From contig NZ_CP127247.1 of NCBI RefSeq assembly GCF_030285785.1, positions 3,743,501 to 3,807,500 on the forward strand: DNA of 64,000 nucleotides. Direction: 5' to 3'. The number at the start of each line of letters is the position of its first letter. Within the stretch, counting starts at the first letter, position 1. The stretch comes from Parasedimentitalea psychrophila. Lineage in GTDB: Bacteria > Pseudomonadota > Alphaproteobacteria > Rhodobacterales > Rhodobacteraceae. The notes beneath the pieces are model-generated. The model was not told the origin of the DNA and searched no databases. It was given only the letters and a program-made list of their open reading frames with translations. The translations under genes and the position numbers were made by a program. Of the stretch, positions 42,451-50,124 are shown in pieces.

Positions 42451-43655
42451 TTGATGTAATCCTCGATGTTGGACACGCCGTTGCCGTCGGCATCCTCATG
42501 TGCGTCAGACACGTCAGGATTGGTGCCAGAAATTACTTCGTGGGCGTCCGGTATCCCATCGTCATCCCGGTCGCTCGGGGCTTCGGTGTTGGGCACAGAA
42601 TCGTAGCCGCCGACGTCATCTGGGGAGTCGATAATACGACCGGTCCCGTCAATCACCGTCTGGATGATCCGTTCATCGGTTACGGTCAGCGACGGATAGC
42701 GAGCGCCGGCATTCGCCAGGACGTGGTCGAAAACCTCGGAAGACGACAATACGGTGACATTGCTTGGGGTGAACACGTAGCTGTCCGAGATCTTGGACAT
42801 CGCCGGGCCATCGACTTCGGCGACGTTGTCTTCAAGGTAGTAGCCAGTGTCAGAATGTGGCTCCAACAGCAGAATGGCCGCGCGGTCGACGGAATCCTTG
42901 CCTGCGATGTAGACGTTGCCGATCAGATGTGCGGTGGTGCCTTCGTGCCCCTTAAAGCCTGTATCTCCATAGTTGTAGACAAGGTTGTTTATGAATTCGA
43001 TGCTCTTCGCGTCGTCTTCAACCATGATGTTCCGGAACTGGTTGTGGGCAATCAGGTTGCCAACGATCGTGACATTCGAACTGCCATCGCCAATCAGCAG
43101 GCCCATCGAGTGGTCGCCCTTGGGGTGGAGCGAGTTTCGCAGCGCCTCGGCCATAATGTTGTTGGAGATGGTGATGTTTTGAGATCCGTACAAAACCGTG
43201 ACAAGTTCGTCGATCGACCAGCTGAACGAATTGCTATCGATGATAACATTCTCGACGGTTTGATTTTTGTTGCCGATCGAGATCCCATCCCGGTTTTCAG
43301 GCTCATCACCTTCCCCGTCGCCGGGGCGGAACTGCAGGCCACGTATGATGACGTCACTTCCGATGACCCGGAGTTTGGCTCCGGTAATCGTTACGCCCTC
43401 GGGCGAGGTCTGACCGGCGACGGTGACGTCGCCATTGACTTTGATGGAGTCTGTCAGGGTGATTTGACCGCTGACTTCAAAGACCACGATCCGCGGCCCG
43501 TCGAGCTCTTCTAGAGCCCATCTGAGTGACCCGGGTCCAGAATCCGCGAGAGTGGTGACCTTTACGACCTCGCCGCCGCGTCCGCCATCTGCTTCGGCGC
43601 CAAATCCTTGTGCACCGTCAAAGGCCAGCTCTGCCTGCAAAAGATTATTGTCCAT
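37815..43655 (-). CDS. Giant pectate-lyase-like protein with Ig-like and CBM repeats
   Basis: 1946 residues. Residues ~1-345: parallel beta-helix of pectate lyase type (QGFGAEADGGRGGEVVKVTT, ADSGPGSLRWALEE, RIVVFEVSGQITL, HPKGDHSMGLLIGDGSSN). Then calcium-binding type 3 repeats (DRDDDGIPDAHEVISGTNPD, DADGNGVSNIEDYINGL). The rest is three super-repeats, each three Ig-like domains (DTTAPVVQSSSAPNIGS, VVFSDNVAVDVSTIDIGDIT) followed by one CBM6/35-like module (PFRIEAETFDIVSGFNV to DYIDF). It starts MDNNLLQAELAFDGAQGFGA with no signal peptide. No classical RTX nonapeptides were seen, so the export route is uncertain. It probably degrades or binds polyuronates such as pectin or alginate outside the cell. 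Confidence 0.88.
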   Translation of the reverse strand: MDNNLLQAELAFDGAQGFGAEADGGRGGEVVKVTTLADSGPGSLRWALEELDGPRIVVFEVSGQITLTDSIKVNGDVTVAGQTSPEGVTITGAKLRVIGSDVIIRGLQFRPGDGEGDEPENRDGISIGNKNQTVENVIIDSNSFSWSIDELVTVLYGSQNITISNNIMAEALRNSLHPKGDHSMGLLIGDGSSNVTIVGNLIAHNQFRNIMVEDDAKSIEFINNLVYNYGDTGFKGHEGTTAHLIGNVYIAGKDSVDRAAILLLEPHSDTGYYLEDNVAEVDGPAMSKISDSYVFTPSNVTVLSSSEVFDHVLANAGARYPSLTVTDERIIQTVIDGTGRIIDSPDDVGGYDSVPNTEAPSDRDDDGIPDAHEVISGTNPDVSDAHEDADGNGVSNIEDYINGLIVSVDTAAPVVQSSSAPNIGSAQAGEVSTDITVVFSDNVAVDVSTIDIGDITVTGPGGSLAVTGVSVDTSIVGTLRTATYMVTAPGGTWDVADDGSYTVALLDSEVQDTSGNSVVADPSMATFTVDSDDTIAPFVQSSSAPDIGSAQAGEMSTDITVVFSDNVAVDVSTIDIGDITVTGPGGSLAVTGVSVDTSIAGTPRTATYTVTAPGGTWDVADDGSYTVALLDNEVQDTSGNSVVADPSMTAFTVDGADTTAPVVQSSSAPNIGSVQAGEVSTDITVVFSDNVAVDVSTIDIGDITVTGPGGSLAVTGVSVDTSIAGTPRTATYTVTAPGGTWDLADDGNYTVALLNSEVQDTSGNSVVADPSMTTFTVDLTVPPPEPFRIEAETFDIVSGFNVRNNSLASNDQYLQVGGSGEQRASYTFTEADGIYDLGIGHYDESDGQSQMSALVNGTTIDTFIWNADAGSAFADQTTLAEHAITNVSLSAGDVIELVGFKDGSEPLRTDYIDFTWVSGGDTTAPVVQSSSAPNIGSAQAGEVSTDITVVFSDNVAVDVSTIDIGDITVTGPGGSLAVTGVSVDTSIAGTPRTATYTVTAPGGMWDVADDGNYTVALLDSEVQDTSGNSVVADPSMTAFTVDGADTTAPVVQSSSAPDIGSAQAGEMSTDITVVFSDNVAVDVSTIDIGDITVTGPGGSLAVTGVSVDTSIAGTPRTATYTVTAPGGTWDVADDGSYTVALLDNEVQDTSGNSVVADPSMTAFTVDSADTTAPVVQSSSAPNIGSVQAGEVSTDITVVFSDNVAVDVSTIDIGDITVIGPGGSLAVTGVSVDTSIAGTPRTATYMVTAPGGTWDVADDGSYTVALLDSEVQDTSGNSVVADPSMATFMVDLTVPPPEPFRIEAETFDIVSGFNVKNNSLASNDQYLQAGGSGEQRASYTFTEADGIYDLGIGHYDESDGQSQMSALVNGTTIDTFIWNTDAGSAFADQTTLAEHAITNVSLSAGDVIELVGFKDGSEPLRTDYIDFTWVSGGDTTAPVVQLSSAPNIGSAQVGEMSTDITVVFSDNVAVDVSTIDIGDITVTGPGGSLAVTGVSVDTSIVGTLRTATYMVTAPGGTWDVADDGSYTVALLDSEVQDTSGNSVVADPSMATFTVDSDDTIAPFVQSSSAPDIGSAQAGEMSTDITVVFSDNVAVDVSTIDIGDITVTGPGGSLAVTGVSVDTSIAETPRTATYTVTAPGGTWDVADDGSYTVALLDNEVQDTSGNSVVADPSMTAFTVDGADTTAPVVQSSSAPNIGSVQAGEVSTDITVVFSDNVAVDVSTIDIGDITVTGPGGSLAVTGVSVDTSIAGTPRTATYTVTAPGGTWDLADDGNYTVALLNSEVQDTSGNSVVADPSMATFTADLTVPPPEPFRIEAETFDIVSGFNVRNNSLASNDQYLQAGGSGEQRASYTFTEADGIYDLGIGHYDESDGQSQMSALVNGTTIDTFIWNADAGSAFADQTTLAEHAITNVSLSAGDVIELVGLKDGSEPLRTDYIDFVYVDELIG

Positions 43656-44214
43656 TAGGTTTCCCTCTCTCGATCTGGTAGCGTTTCGAGGGGCGGTGGA
43701 TCTTGTTCCCCAACCGGGTTTTGAGCCGATTTACGGGGAGGCGACTTGCGTCGAATCCATGGTTTCATTATCGCAGATGGCGGCGACGGTATCCAGTCTG
43801 ACGGATTCCAGTGCCATGTATCGGCGTGTCACAGCCTACTCATCGTTTTTTCCAACATTAGCGCGCGGAGCAGTGTCAGAAGAAACTGGCTTGAACAGGG
43901 CAGGGCGGGTTCGTAGCGTTTGCGGATGACCAAATCTTCGCCATTTAGCTACTTCAAACCAGTCCGGAGATCATCCTCTTGGCGGTGATAATGTATGTTC
44001 GTTTTACTCATTCGCTGCGAAATCCCGAAGGTTTGTTTCACGAACGTGGTATTGATGTTAGCCACGAGTCGGTCACATGGCACGCTCGCCGCACCCGACC
44101 ATAAAGTTCCACTGAATACATCTCCCCACCCTCAGCTCGTTCGCCTTAGGTGTCAGACTGCGGAGTTTTGCTCCGCGACGGTCAGATCATCCGGCCGATT
44201 CAATGGGTATTTTG
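43656..44214. other. Region upstream of the giant gene
   Basis: No supported gene in ~560 bp. The first part must hold the giant gene's promoter. Open frames on the plus strand lack motifs. Confidence 0.5.
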
Positions 44215-44488
44215 GGCTTTGTTGCACAAATCGGCCTGAGTACGGACTTCGCCTTCCCCCGGACGGATTTATCCTACGGCCTCAGTATGGGGTATGCCAA
44301 GAGCTGTGAAGCCATTGAGGATTGCGGCGCGGATTTGGATCTCAGCAACCTGGCGCTCGAAGTCTCTTGCGGAGAGGCGCTGACCTAAAAGTTTCATACA
44401 ATGCATCCACTGCCCGGCAGGGTTATGCGAAGCATGATCCCGAGAGGGTTCGTTTCGACGCGGCTACGGCGGTGGTATCCGGTCAGGT
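44215..44488 (-). mobile_element. IS903-like element, 3' end only
   Basis: Starts at the terminal repeat GGCTTTGTTGCACAAATC. On the minus strand it encodes LTGYHRRSRVET, insert F, MHCMKL and, after a stop-containing stretch, RLSARDFERQVAEIQIRAAI. It ends abruptly at CCGGTCAG (44488), before the rest of the transposase. Confidence 0.85.
44408..44448 (+). repeat. Hairpin insert, copy F
   Basis: 41 bp, same sequence and same codon position (Glu-Thr-Lys|Met) as copy G. The two IS copies therefore probably descend from one interrupted ancestor, which then moved or was duplicated. Confidence 0.95.
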
Positions 44489-44565
44489 GAAGTCAGTCTG
44501 CCACATCTCGTTAATGGTGGTGGCTTTGTCCGTGAACTCTTCGGCCGCTTTGATCACCACTTAAT
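44489..44565 (-). pseudogene. IS3-family OrfB internal fragment
   Basis: Minus strand VIKAAEEFTDKATTINEMWQ then TDF: the stretch just before the first catalytic Asp (MWQTDFTY) of KSPGEKI-type IS3 integrases. Less than 80 bp, abutting the IS903-like end. Confidence 0.65.
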
Positions 44566-44680
44566 CTGGTGCGGTGATTAGGTCAGCTTTCTTTAGAATA
44601 CGGTAAGCCGATGATACTACACACAAGAGAAGGTATTCTACTTGGGGAATGCCGGATGATAGGTAATAAAGTTTAAACTC

Positions 44681-45553
44681 ATGGATTATGTCTTCTTTGG
44701 TTGCGGTCTTGTCATCGCATCTCTTTCCTTTTCTACTGGTGCCACAGCCCAAAGCTTTAGTGCCGAAACTGAATTTTGGCTTCAACAAGTAATCCCGTCT
44801 GGCGCGAAGGACGATGGCGTTTCCTGTGCTAATGGAGGCACGGAACTATGCTCAACTGCCAGTGGTGGTGGCGTCTACGCTGGGGGGCTGGTTACCTTTG
44901 AAAATGACCACCAGATCTACCTGGATTTCACCTATGATGAGCACGGTGAAACCCACAGCACTCCGTCCTCCCGGAACGATAACGCGCGGTATCATGGTTT
45001 CGGGCTGCACTATTCCCTCGGGTCCGAACAGGCTCCTTGGGGACTCTTTGCAACATGGGCAGATGCCAACAATCATGCCGATGACGAACACGGTGGCCCA
45101 TTATTTGGGATTGGCGCTGAAAAAGCCTGGGGAAACACCTTTGTTCAGGGTGGATATATGCATATGGCAGGCGACGGTCTGGACCCAGATCATGACGGTA
45201 TCGAGGATATGGCCTATATGAATATCGGTCACTCACATGCGCTGTTCAATGGTCTCCTCGTCGGCAACCTTGCCGCTGGCTTTGGCGATTTTGAAGAAAG
45301 TTCTGACCACGATGATGGCGAATGGCTTCAATTGGGTTTGCGATACCAGCAGCCGATTTCGGATAATTGGGGTTGGTTTATAGGCTATCAAGGGGATTTC
45401 GTAAGAGTTGGACGCGAATTCATTGATGAGCAAGCAACTTTTCACTCGGTTCTCTTTGGTCTGAATCTTAGTTTTGGCAACAAATCGCGCAGTCGTTTCA
45501 AAACTCCCAATTTCCGTGCTCCGATCGTCAACGCTGGAGAGCTAAACTCCTAA
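44681..45553 (+). CDS. Exported beta-barrel-like protein
   Basis: 290 residues. Signal peptide MDYVFFGCGLVIASLSFSTG, cleavage after ATAQS. Alternating beta pattern, with charged His/Asp-rich loops (ANNHADDEHGGPLFG, GDGLDPDHDGIEDM, SSDHDDGEW). FHSVLFGLNLSFGNK near the end looks like a terminal outer-membrane strand. It is probably an outer-membrane or periplasmic protein; the acidic/His loops may bind metal. Family not recognised. No clear ribosome site. It is surrounded by IS debris and may be part of what the IS cluster brought in. Confidence 0.6.
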   Translation: MDYVFFGCGLVIASLSFSTGATAQSFSAETEFWLQQVIPSGAKDDGVSCANGGTELCSTASGGGVYAGGLVTFENDHQIYLDFTYDEHGETHSTPSSRNDNARYHGFGLHYSLGSEQAPWGLFATWADANNHADDEHGGPLFGIGAEKAWGNTFVQGGYMHMAGDGLDPDHDGIEDMAYMNIGHSHALFNGLLVGNLAAGFGDFEESSDHDDGEWLQLGLRYQQPISDNWGWFIGYQGDFVRVGREFIDEQATFHSVLFGLNLSFGNKSRSRFKTPNFRAPIVNAGELNS

Positions 45554-45608
45554 GTTTTATAACAAAGTCCCTGGCGCGCAGATCGAGATCCCGCGCCAGG
45601 TCTTCAGA

Positions 45609-45688
45609 TCAAGCGTTCACGTCGATAACGACTCGGCCCTTAACCTGGCCCTTCAGGATATCTGCGTTCAGTTGGGTGATCCGAGTTA
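45609..45688 (-). pseudogene. C-terminal fragment of an MDR oxidoreductase (AcuI/YhdH-like)
   Basis: Minus strand RITQLNADILKGQVKGRVVI then DVNA and stop: the end of medium-chain quinone/acrylyl-CoA reductases. Only ~25 codons remain. Confidence 0.5.
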
Positions 45689-45701
45689 AAAGGAATTTCC
45701 T

Positions 45702-46136
45702 GTGCAGGATGCAATTAACCCTTCTTTTGAGGACCGTGTTCTGGCCCAGGTGGAACTCTTGGGCGCAGGATTGCCGCTGGAAGCTTTTGACGTCTGCTTT
45801 TCGGCAAGTGGTTTAATGTTTGCAAATGATGTTCTGTTTGCAAGCAGTGCAGAGGAAGGCCGAAAAAAGCAGGAACCGTTCATATCGGCTGCCACCTCAA
45901 TACATGGGCTAATCACGGATTTGAGAATACATGTAGCGTCGGAAACCTGCGTCTTTCGCAACAAATCTAGCTTTGGCACGGGTGTCGGTGCTACGCACCA
46001 AATTGATGGCCTTTGCTGGCAAAAATGGATCGACGGAAGAATTTCAGAAGAACGGTATTATGACGGCCGTCTCATGTGCAAAATGATTGCCGACGGGATT
46101 TTGTCTGCACCTGAAGAGCTCAAGCCGAGCGGGTAA
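45702..46136 (+). CDS. NTF2/SnoaL-like small protein
   Basis: 144 residues from GTG 45702, preceded by AAAGGAA. One compact alpha+beta domain: hydrophobic core (LMFANDVLFASS), then HGLITDLRIHVASETCVFRN, HQIDGLCWQKWIDGRISEER and YYDGRLMCKMIADGIL. The conserved-looking WxxGxIxxERYYD pattern is typical of SnoaL/NTF2-fold proteins. No neighbours indicate a pathway. Confidence 0.55.
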   Translation: MQDAINPSFEDRVLAQVELLGAGLPLEAFDVCFSASGLMFANDVLFASSAEEGRKKQEPFISAATSIHGLITDLRIHVASETCVFRNKSSFGTGVGATHQIDGLCWQKWIDGRISEERYYDGRLMCKMIADGILSAPEELKPSG

Positions 46137-46315
46137 GCCTATCTGGGGGCCTGTCAGACAACGCGAACTGGTCTCTTCTTGGACGGAGTTGACTTTTTCG
46201 CGGCGAAGACCGGCTAGTACACTGCGGATCACCGCGTATCCTCCAGAGTAATTGATGGTGGGTGAACCGGCAAAAAGTCCAACTAAGGAGGCGGCAGATA
46301 TGACAGGTGTTCGCA

Positions 46316-46376
46316 AATCTTCCTCTCTGCCACCGCGCTCTCGGCTACTGATATGTTCTGGCTATGAGGCCAGACC
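46316..46376 (+). pseudogene. IS5 (IS427-like) transposase C-terminal scrap
   Basis: FLSATALSATDMFWL and stop, then TGAGGCCAGACCC, closely resembling the end of the IS5 element at 13321-13375 (FLSAVALAAIVLFWL, GAGTCCTGACCC). About 60 bp remain. Confidence 0.65.
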
Positions 46377-46513
46377 CTAAAACGTATAGGTGAGTCCAAA
46401 GGTGAGAAACGGATACCCTGAATCGACCTCGGACTGAATTTGATGCGCTTCGTTGACTAGGTCGTCGAGATCGACCGGATCGCCGCTCAGCACAGAAATT
46501 CCGACGTCGACCC
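46377..46513 (-). pseudogene. C-terminal end of an outer-membrane protein
   Basis: Minus strand VDVGISVLSGDPVDLDDLVN, EAHQIQSEVDSGYPFLTFGL, TYTF stop. A terminal aromatic strand ending in Phe is characteristic of outer-membrane beta-barrels. Cut on its N-terminal side by the IS903-like element at 46514. Confidence 0.65.
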
Positions 46514-46819
46514 GGCTTTGTTGCACAAACCGGCCTGAGGTTAGCGTCCCCCTTACCCTAGACGGATTTATCCTACGACAACAGTTTCGGGTATGCCAAG
46601 CGCAGTGAAGCCGTTGAGGATCGCGGCGCGAATTTGGATCTCGGCAACCTGGCGCTCGAAGTCCCGCGCAGAGAGGCGCTGACCGAGCAGTTTCACACAG
46701 TGCATTTTTGTCTCAATGCGGCTTCGGCGGTGGTATCCGGTCAGCTGTCGCCAAAGTGCTCGCCCCAGATATCTTGATGATCGAACCGCTTCGTTTCGCG
46801 CCCTGGCTCCCGGCGTGTC

Positions 46820-46856
46820 CACTGCCCGACAGTGCATGTCTGCATGCACGAAAGGG
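46820..46856 (+). repeat. Hairpin insert, copy H
   Basis: 37 bp: head CACTGCCCGACA, arms GTGCATG and CATGCAC, tail CGAAAGGG. On the coding strand it lies between CCC and GAC of Trp-Lys-Pro|Asp-Thr-Pro; removal restores the frame. Confidence 0.93.
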
Positions 46857-47083
46857 GGGCTTCCACAGCTTAGCGTTCTTGCGCGGCGGGATCACAGCAT
46901 GGGCTTTACGGGCCGCAATCGCGTCGTGGCATTTGCGCGTGTCATAAGCCCCGTCTGCCGTATCGGCGCCAATCTCTTCATCTGGCGGGACCTGTTCGAG
47001 GAGTTCTGGCAGCATGGGCGCGTCCCCGATGCTGCTACTTGTCACTTCTATCGCCCGTATCTCCAGCGTTTCCTCGTTGATCC

Positions 47084-47125
47084 CCCTCTCGGGATCATGC
47101 TTTGCATGACCCTGCCGGCACAGTG
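47084..47125 (-). repeat. Hairpin insert, copy I (at a deletion junction)
   Basis: Minus strand arms GGGTCATGC and GCATGATCC (9 pairs with one G-T), loop AAA, tail CGAGAGGG. The head reads CACTGTGCCGGCA instead of CACTGCCCGGCA because it merges with native ACACTGTGCCGG codons (Thr-Leu-Cys-Arg), so a deletion ended inside the head. Confidence 0.9.
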
Positions 47126-47333
47126 TGCTGAAGTCCGGCACCGTCCAATCCAGCCCGGCCAATTCCAGCAGGCGTTCCACAAACCCGGTCGCCTGCCGCA
47201 AAGGCAAACCGAACAGCACTTTGATGGTCAAGCATGCTTGTATGGCCGCATCGCTGTAGGCCTGCTGACGCCCACGATGGCCTGAAGGCTTCGCCTCCCA
47301 CGCCATCTCAGCATCAAACCAGATCGACGACGA

Positions 47334-47474
47334 GACGCGAATGAACTTCGGTCCTCCGCCGCGATGACGCCAGTTCTGCAAGGCGCGCACCGAGTAGCAA
47401 ATCAGGCTCGCCGCTTCTTTTTCGTCCATCAAACGGTTATGGTCGATGATCGGGTCATTGTTCAGTTTAATCAT
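47334..47474 (-). pseudogene. AlpA/excisionase-like HTH protein, truncated by IS
   Basis: MIKLNNDPIIDHNRLMDEKE, AASLICYSVRALQNWRHRGG, GPKFIRVS: the helix-turn-helix_17 type used by excisionases (xxKEAAxLLxVSxRTLQNWRxxGGGP). The C-terminal part is replaced by the IS903-like transposase. It lies on the same strand as, and downstream of, a ~270-residue gene and an integrase, which suggests one small integrative island. Confidence 0.75.
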
Positions 47475-47670
47475 GGGTTTATCTCCCGTTGCTGTGTCTG
47501 CTAATTGCGCCAGACTTCATGTGACAAAGGGATAAAGCAGCGGGGATGATGCAAATAGTCTGCACGATTTCCTTTAATCATAACGCATGAACGTAATGAT
47601 TTATACCGTTGATTTAATTGAGTAAAAAAATACATGCTGGATAATCATCACACGCGATGTGATGATTTAG

Positions 47671-48477
47671 TTACCTGCGACCGGCTTTTGTCCAGCTTTC
47701 CGGCACTGTGTTGGCCCAGACGTGATCGAACTTTCGATTGGTTAGCTCTGGATATTTCTTCATCGCTTCCCTTTTGAAAGCGGTTTTGGTTTTTTCGCGG
47801 GGTTGCAGATCTCGCACCTGTTCTTCCAGCCACCGCCGCAAGAGTTCGGCGGTGGTCAAGACCGCGTTTCCGTCCTCTTGGAGTTCGAACATGCGGCCTA
47901 GCCAATCATCAAGCTGCGCGCGATCTATGAAGGCTGGATGCGAACCTGCGGGGGCCTTGTCGGCGGGCAGGGTGACTTGGGACAAGATGTAATTGATCGT
48001 TAGCCCATCTTCTCGAGCGCAATCATTCCATGGCACCAAACAGTTTCGACCAAATTGAACCATCAGCTCACCCGAGCAAAAAGCCGCGTTCAAGTGCCTC
48101 TCGGCAGCAGCTCGGCGGGCGAACCGTTCGCCATCTTCAATTTCGCCCTGGTTCGGGTTGGGTAGTGAGATAATTACCTCTCTATGGCCGGCTTGCTCCT
48201 GATAGAGCTTTGACAAGAGCGATGAGAAAATATCTCGTTCCACCATGGTTCGGCTGACATCAAATTCCGTTTTGATTTGGAGGATTTTTTTGAGCACGTT
48301 AGCCAAATTGGCTTCTGCCTCCTGGCGCTGCCGCTGGACATCAAGAAGGTCAGTCGGGGCAGGCTTGGCCCAGGCTTCGTCACCCTGCCAATCCTTTGGA
48401 AACTGTGCGCGACCTACTTCATCAAATGCGTGCAGTAATGAATATTTTGACCGCAGATCAAGCCGTAGATTTACCAT
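47671..48477 (-). CDS. Island protein of unknown function
   Basis: 268 residues, apparently complete. Helical with a coiled-coil stretch (VQRQRQEAEANLANVLKKIL), an acidic middle (NPNQGEIEDGERFARRAAAE) and a basic C-terminus (REKTKTAFKREAMKKYPELT, NRKFDHVWANTVPESWTKAG). The C-terminal part resembles the short DNA-associated tail seen in other island proteins, but I do not recognise the family. It lies between an integrase remnant and an excisionase-like remnant on one strand. Confidence 0.6.
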   Translation of the reverse strand: MVNLRLDLRSKYSLLHAFDEVGRAQFPKDWQGDEAWAKPAPTDLLDVQRQRQEAEANLANVLKKILQIKTEFDVSRTMVERDIFSSLLSKLYQEQAGHREVIISLPNPNQGEIEDGERFARRAAAERHLNAAFCSGELMVQFGRNCLVPWNDCAREDGLTINYILSQVTLPADKAPAGSHPAFIDRAQLDDWLGRMFELQEDGNAVLTTAELLRRWLEEQVRDLQPREKTKTAFKREAMKKYPELTNRKFDHVWANTVPESWTKAGRR

Positions 48478-48643
48478 ATATTTCCTCGAGTCATCCGTTA
48501 TTTAGCAGCTGCACTGTTGCGCCCTATTGTTAAGGATGCAAGCAGATCACGGACCAATGCGTATGGTCTACGAGTGGCCCTATTAGACGGTTGAACGGTT
48601 GGATCGAACGGTTCTGCTACGGGCTGGCGCAACCGTTCAGCCC

Positions 48644-49099
48644 TTAAGAAACAACCCTCAACTTGTGCCTTGCCGTTGTCTGAGCCTGCAATGCCCCCGC
48701 CAATCGGCTGGCAACGGAGCCAGCGGCCCTTTGCACGGCATCATCCGCCAAATGCGCGTATCGCAACGTCGTGCTCAGGTTCTTGTGGCCCATGATTTCC
48801 TTGAGCATGAACGGATCAATACCGTTTGTAACCGCAACGGATGCATAGGTATGTCTCAGGTCATGCAACCGAACATCTTCGAGACCTGCGCGCTTGCGAA
48901 TGCGCCGCCACGGTTTTTCGAGGTCGGTTAGGTGACCGTCCTCAGTGTTCCCCAAGATGACATAGGGGTTTCCCTGCAAGCGTGGCAGACCCATCAGAAT
49001 GTCATGGGCCTCGCGGGGCAGGGGGATGCGCCGCCGCCCGGTTTTGCTGTCGGGCAATTCCAAGTGGCTATACGTCACGTAGTCCCATTTAAGGGTGAA
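48644..49099 (-). pseudogene. Phage-type tyrosine integrase, N-terminus cut off by IS
   Basis: Catalytic domain with HLELPDSKTGRRRIPLP, Arg in LHDLRHTYASVAVTNG, GHKNLSTTLRYAHLAD (His and Tyr). The coding sequence ends upstream at the IS3 element's left terminus (49100), so the core-binding domain and first catalytic Arg are absent. Its 3' end retains a normal stop. It was the integrase of the island that also held the 47.7 kb and excisionase-like genes. Confidence 0.85.
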
Positions 49100-49496
49100 C
49101 CTCGTCCTTGTTCCCGGACATTGCGGTACTTTACCCTTGTCCATGAAAGGGGCACCAAATGGGACGACAGCGACGGAAATATACGGACGATTATAAGGCT
49201 GCGGCAGTTGAATGACTTTATGAGCCTAGTGCGACGCAGGGTAGCGTGTCGAGCGAGCTTGGGATCACCGGTACACAACTGAAGACGTGGAGGCTTGAGA
49301 TTGAGGTGTTTGGTTCATCAGAAGCCAAGCGCCGTCAGAAGGCGGATGCCGCTGAACTGGCCCGCCTTCGCAAAGAGAACAAGCGTCTTGCTGAGGAAGT
49401 GGCGATTTTGGATTGAGCCGGAACGGGGACCGATCCGGGGGATCGATATCCCGGTGAAAGCATCCGCTTTTTTCGCAACGAGGGCGGTGAAACCAT

Positions 49497-49537
49497 CCCT
49501 CTCGGGACATCGCCTTGCAATGCCCTGCCGGGCAGCG
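49497..49537 (-). repeat. Hairpin insert, copy E
   Basis: 41 bp between CCAT and GACG at the ATGACG start of OrfB. Minus strand: head CGCTGCCCGGCA, arms GGGCATTGC and GCGATGTCC (9 pairs counting two G-T), loop AAG, tail CGAGAGGG. Confidence 0.94.
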
Positions 49538-49979
49538 GACGAACAAGCACAGCTTCGTCACGGCCCACAAAGCGCAATATGCGGTTGCCACATTATGCCG
49601 ACACCTCAAGATATCCCGGGGTTGGTTCTATGGCTTTCTGACCAGTCAGGACGCCCGCGATCAGCGGCTTGTCATCCGTGAAGCGCGAGATCTGGAGTTG
49701 CTGCCAAAGATAAAGGCGTTTTTCAAAGCCAGCGGGAAATGCTATGGGTCCAAGCGCATTCATCAGGGTCTAATGGCTGATGGTGAGATCGCTTCTGAGC
49801 GGCGTGTGGCGATAATAATGAAAGAAAACAAGGAGTCTCCGCTTCTGCGTAAGCGCCGAAAGCCCAAAACTACTGACAGCAAACACGACATGAAGCCTTC
49901 ACCAAATCTACTGGAGCAGAAGTTCAACTGCCAGACGCCCAACACCGTTTGGCTGGCGGATATTACCTATATCGACACT

Positions 49980-50019
49980 CCCTCTCGTGCATTGCTGCGC
50001 AATAGCCTGCCGGGCAGTG
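49980..50019 (-). repeat. Hairpin insert, copy C (at a deletion junction)
   Basis: 40 bp. Minus strand: head CACTGCCCGGCA, arms TATTGC and GCAATG around GCA, tail CGAGAGGG. Left neighbour codons are Tyr-Ile-Asp-Thr, right neighbours Asp-Arg-Gly; about 50 codons between them are missing. Confidence 0.94.
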
Positions 50020-50087
50020 GACAGGGGGAGCCAGTATGCAGGTGGGAAATACCGCGAGCTGATTGGCAAGGCCTCCATCACCCAATC

Positions 50088-50124
50088 CCCTCTCGTGCAT
50101 GTGAACATGCACTGCCAGGCACTG
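50088..50124 (-). repeat. Hairpin insert, copy D
   Basis: 37 bp within Gln-Ser|Met-Ser-Arg. Minus strand: arms GTGCATGT and ACATGCAC (8 perfect pairs), tail CGAGAGGG, head CAGTGCCTGGCA (two changes). Confidence 0.92.

Larger units (their letters stand above)
46514..47333 (-). mobile_element. IS903-like element, third copy, with hairpin inserts H and I
   Basis: The right terminal repeat GGCTTTGTTGCACAAACC begins at 46514. The other terminal repeat is missing where the transposase is fused to an excisionase-like gene. Confidence 0.85.
46568..47333 (-). pseudogene. IS903-like transposase, interrupted and internally deleted
   Basis: Minus strand: SIWFDAEMAWEAKPSGHRGR, VPDFSTLC, insert I, INEETLEIRAIEVTSSSIGD, ADGAYDTRKCHDAIAARKAH, RKNAKLWKP, insert H, then in another frame DTPGARARNEAVRSSRYLGR, ALWRQLTGYHRRSRIETKMH to PETVVVG. 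About 55 codons between FSTLCRR and GIDEETLEIRA are lost at insert I. The ET-KM position that carries F/G in the sister copies is intact here. Confidence 0.9.

Noticed and set aside
42498-43514. 338-codon plus-strand frame within the giant gene
   Set aside because: Antisense shadow of the beta-helix region; no motif, and the minus-strand product is clearly lyase-like.
45566-45605. CCTGGCGCG ... CGCGCCAGG as a rho-independent terminator
   Set aside because: The stem is good but no T-run follows on either strand, and the stretch adjoins a gene remnant; left unassigned.
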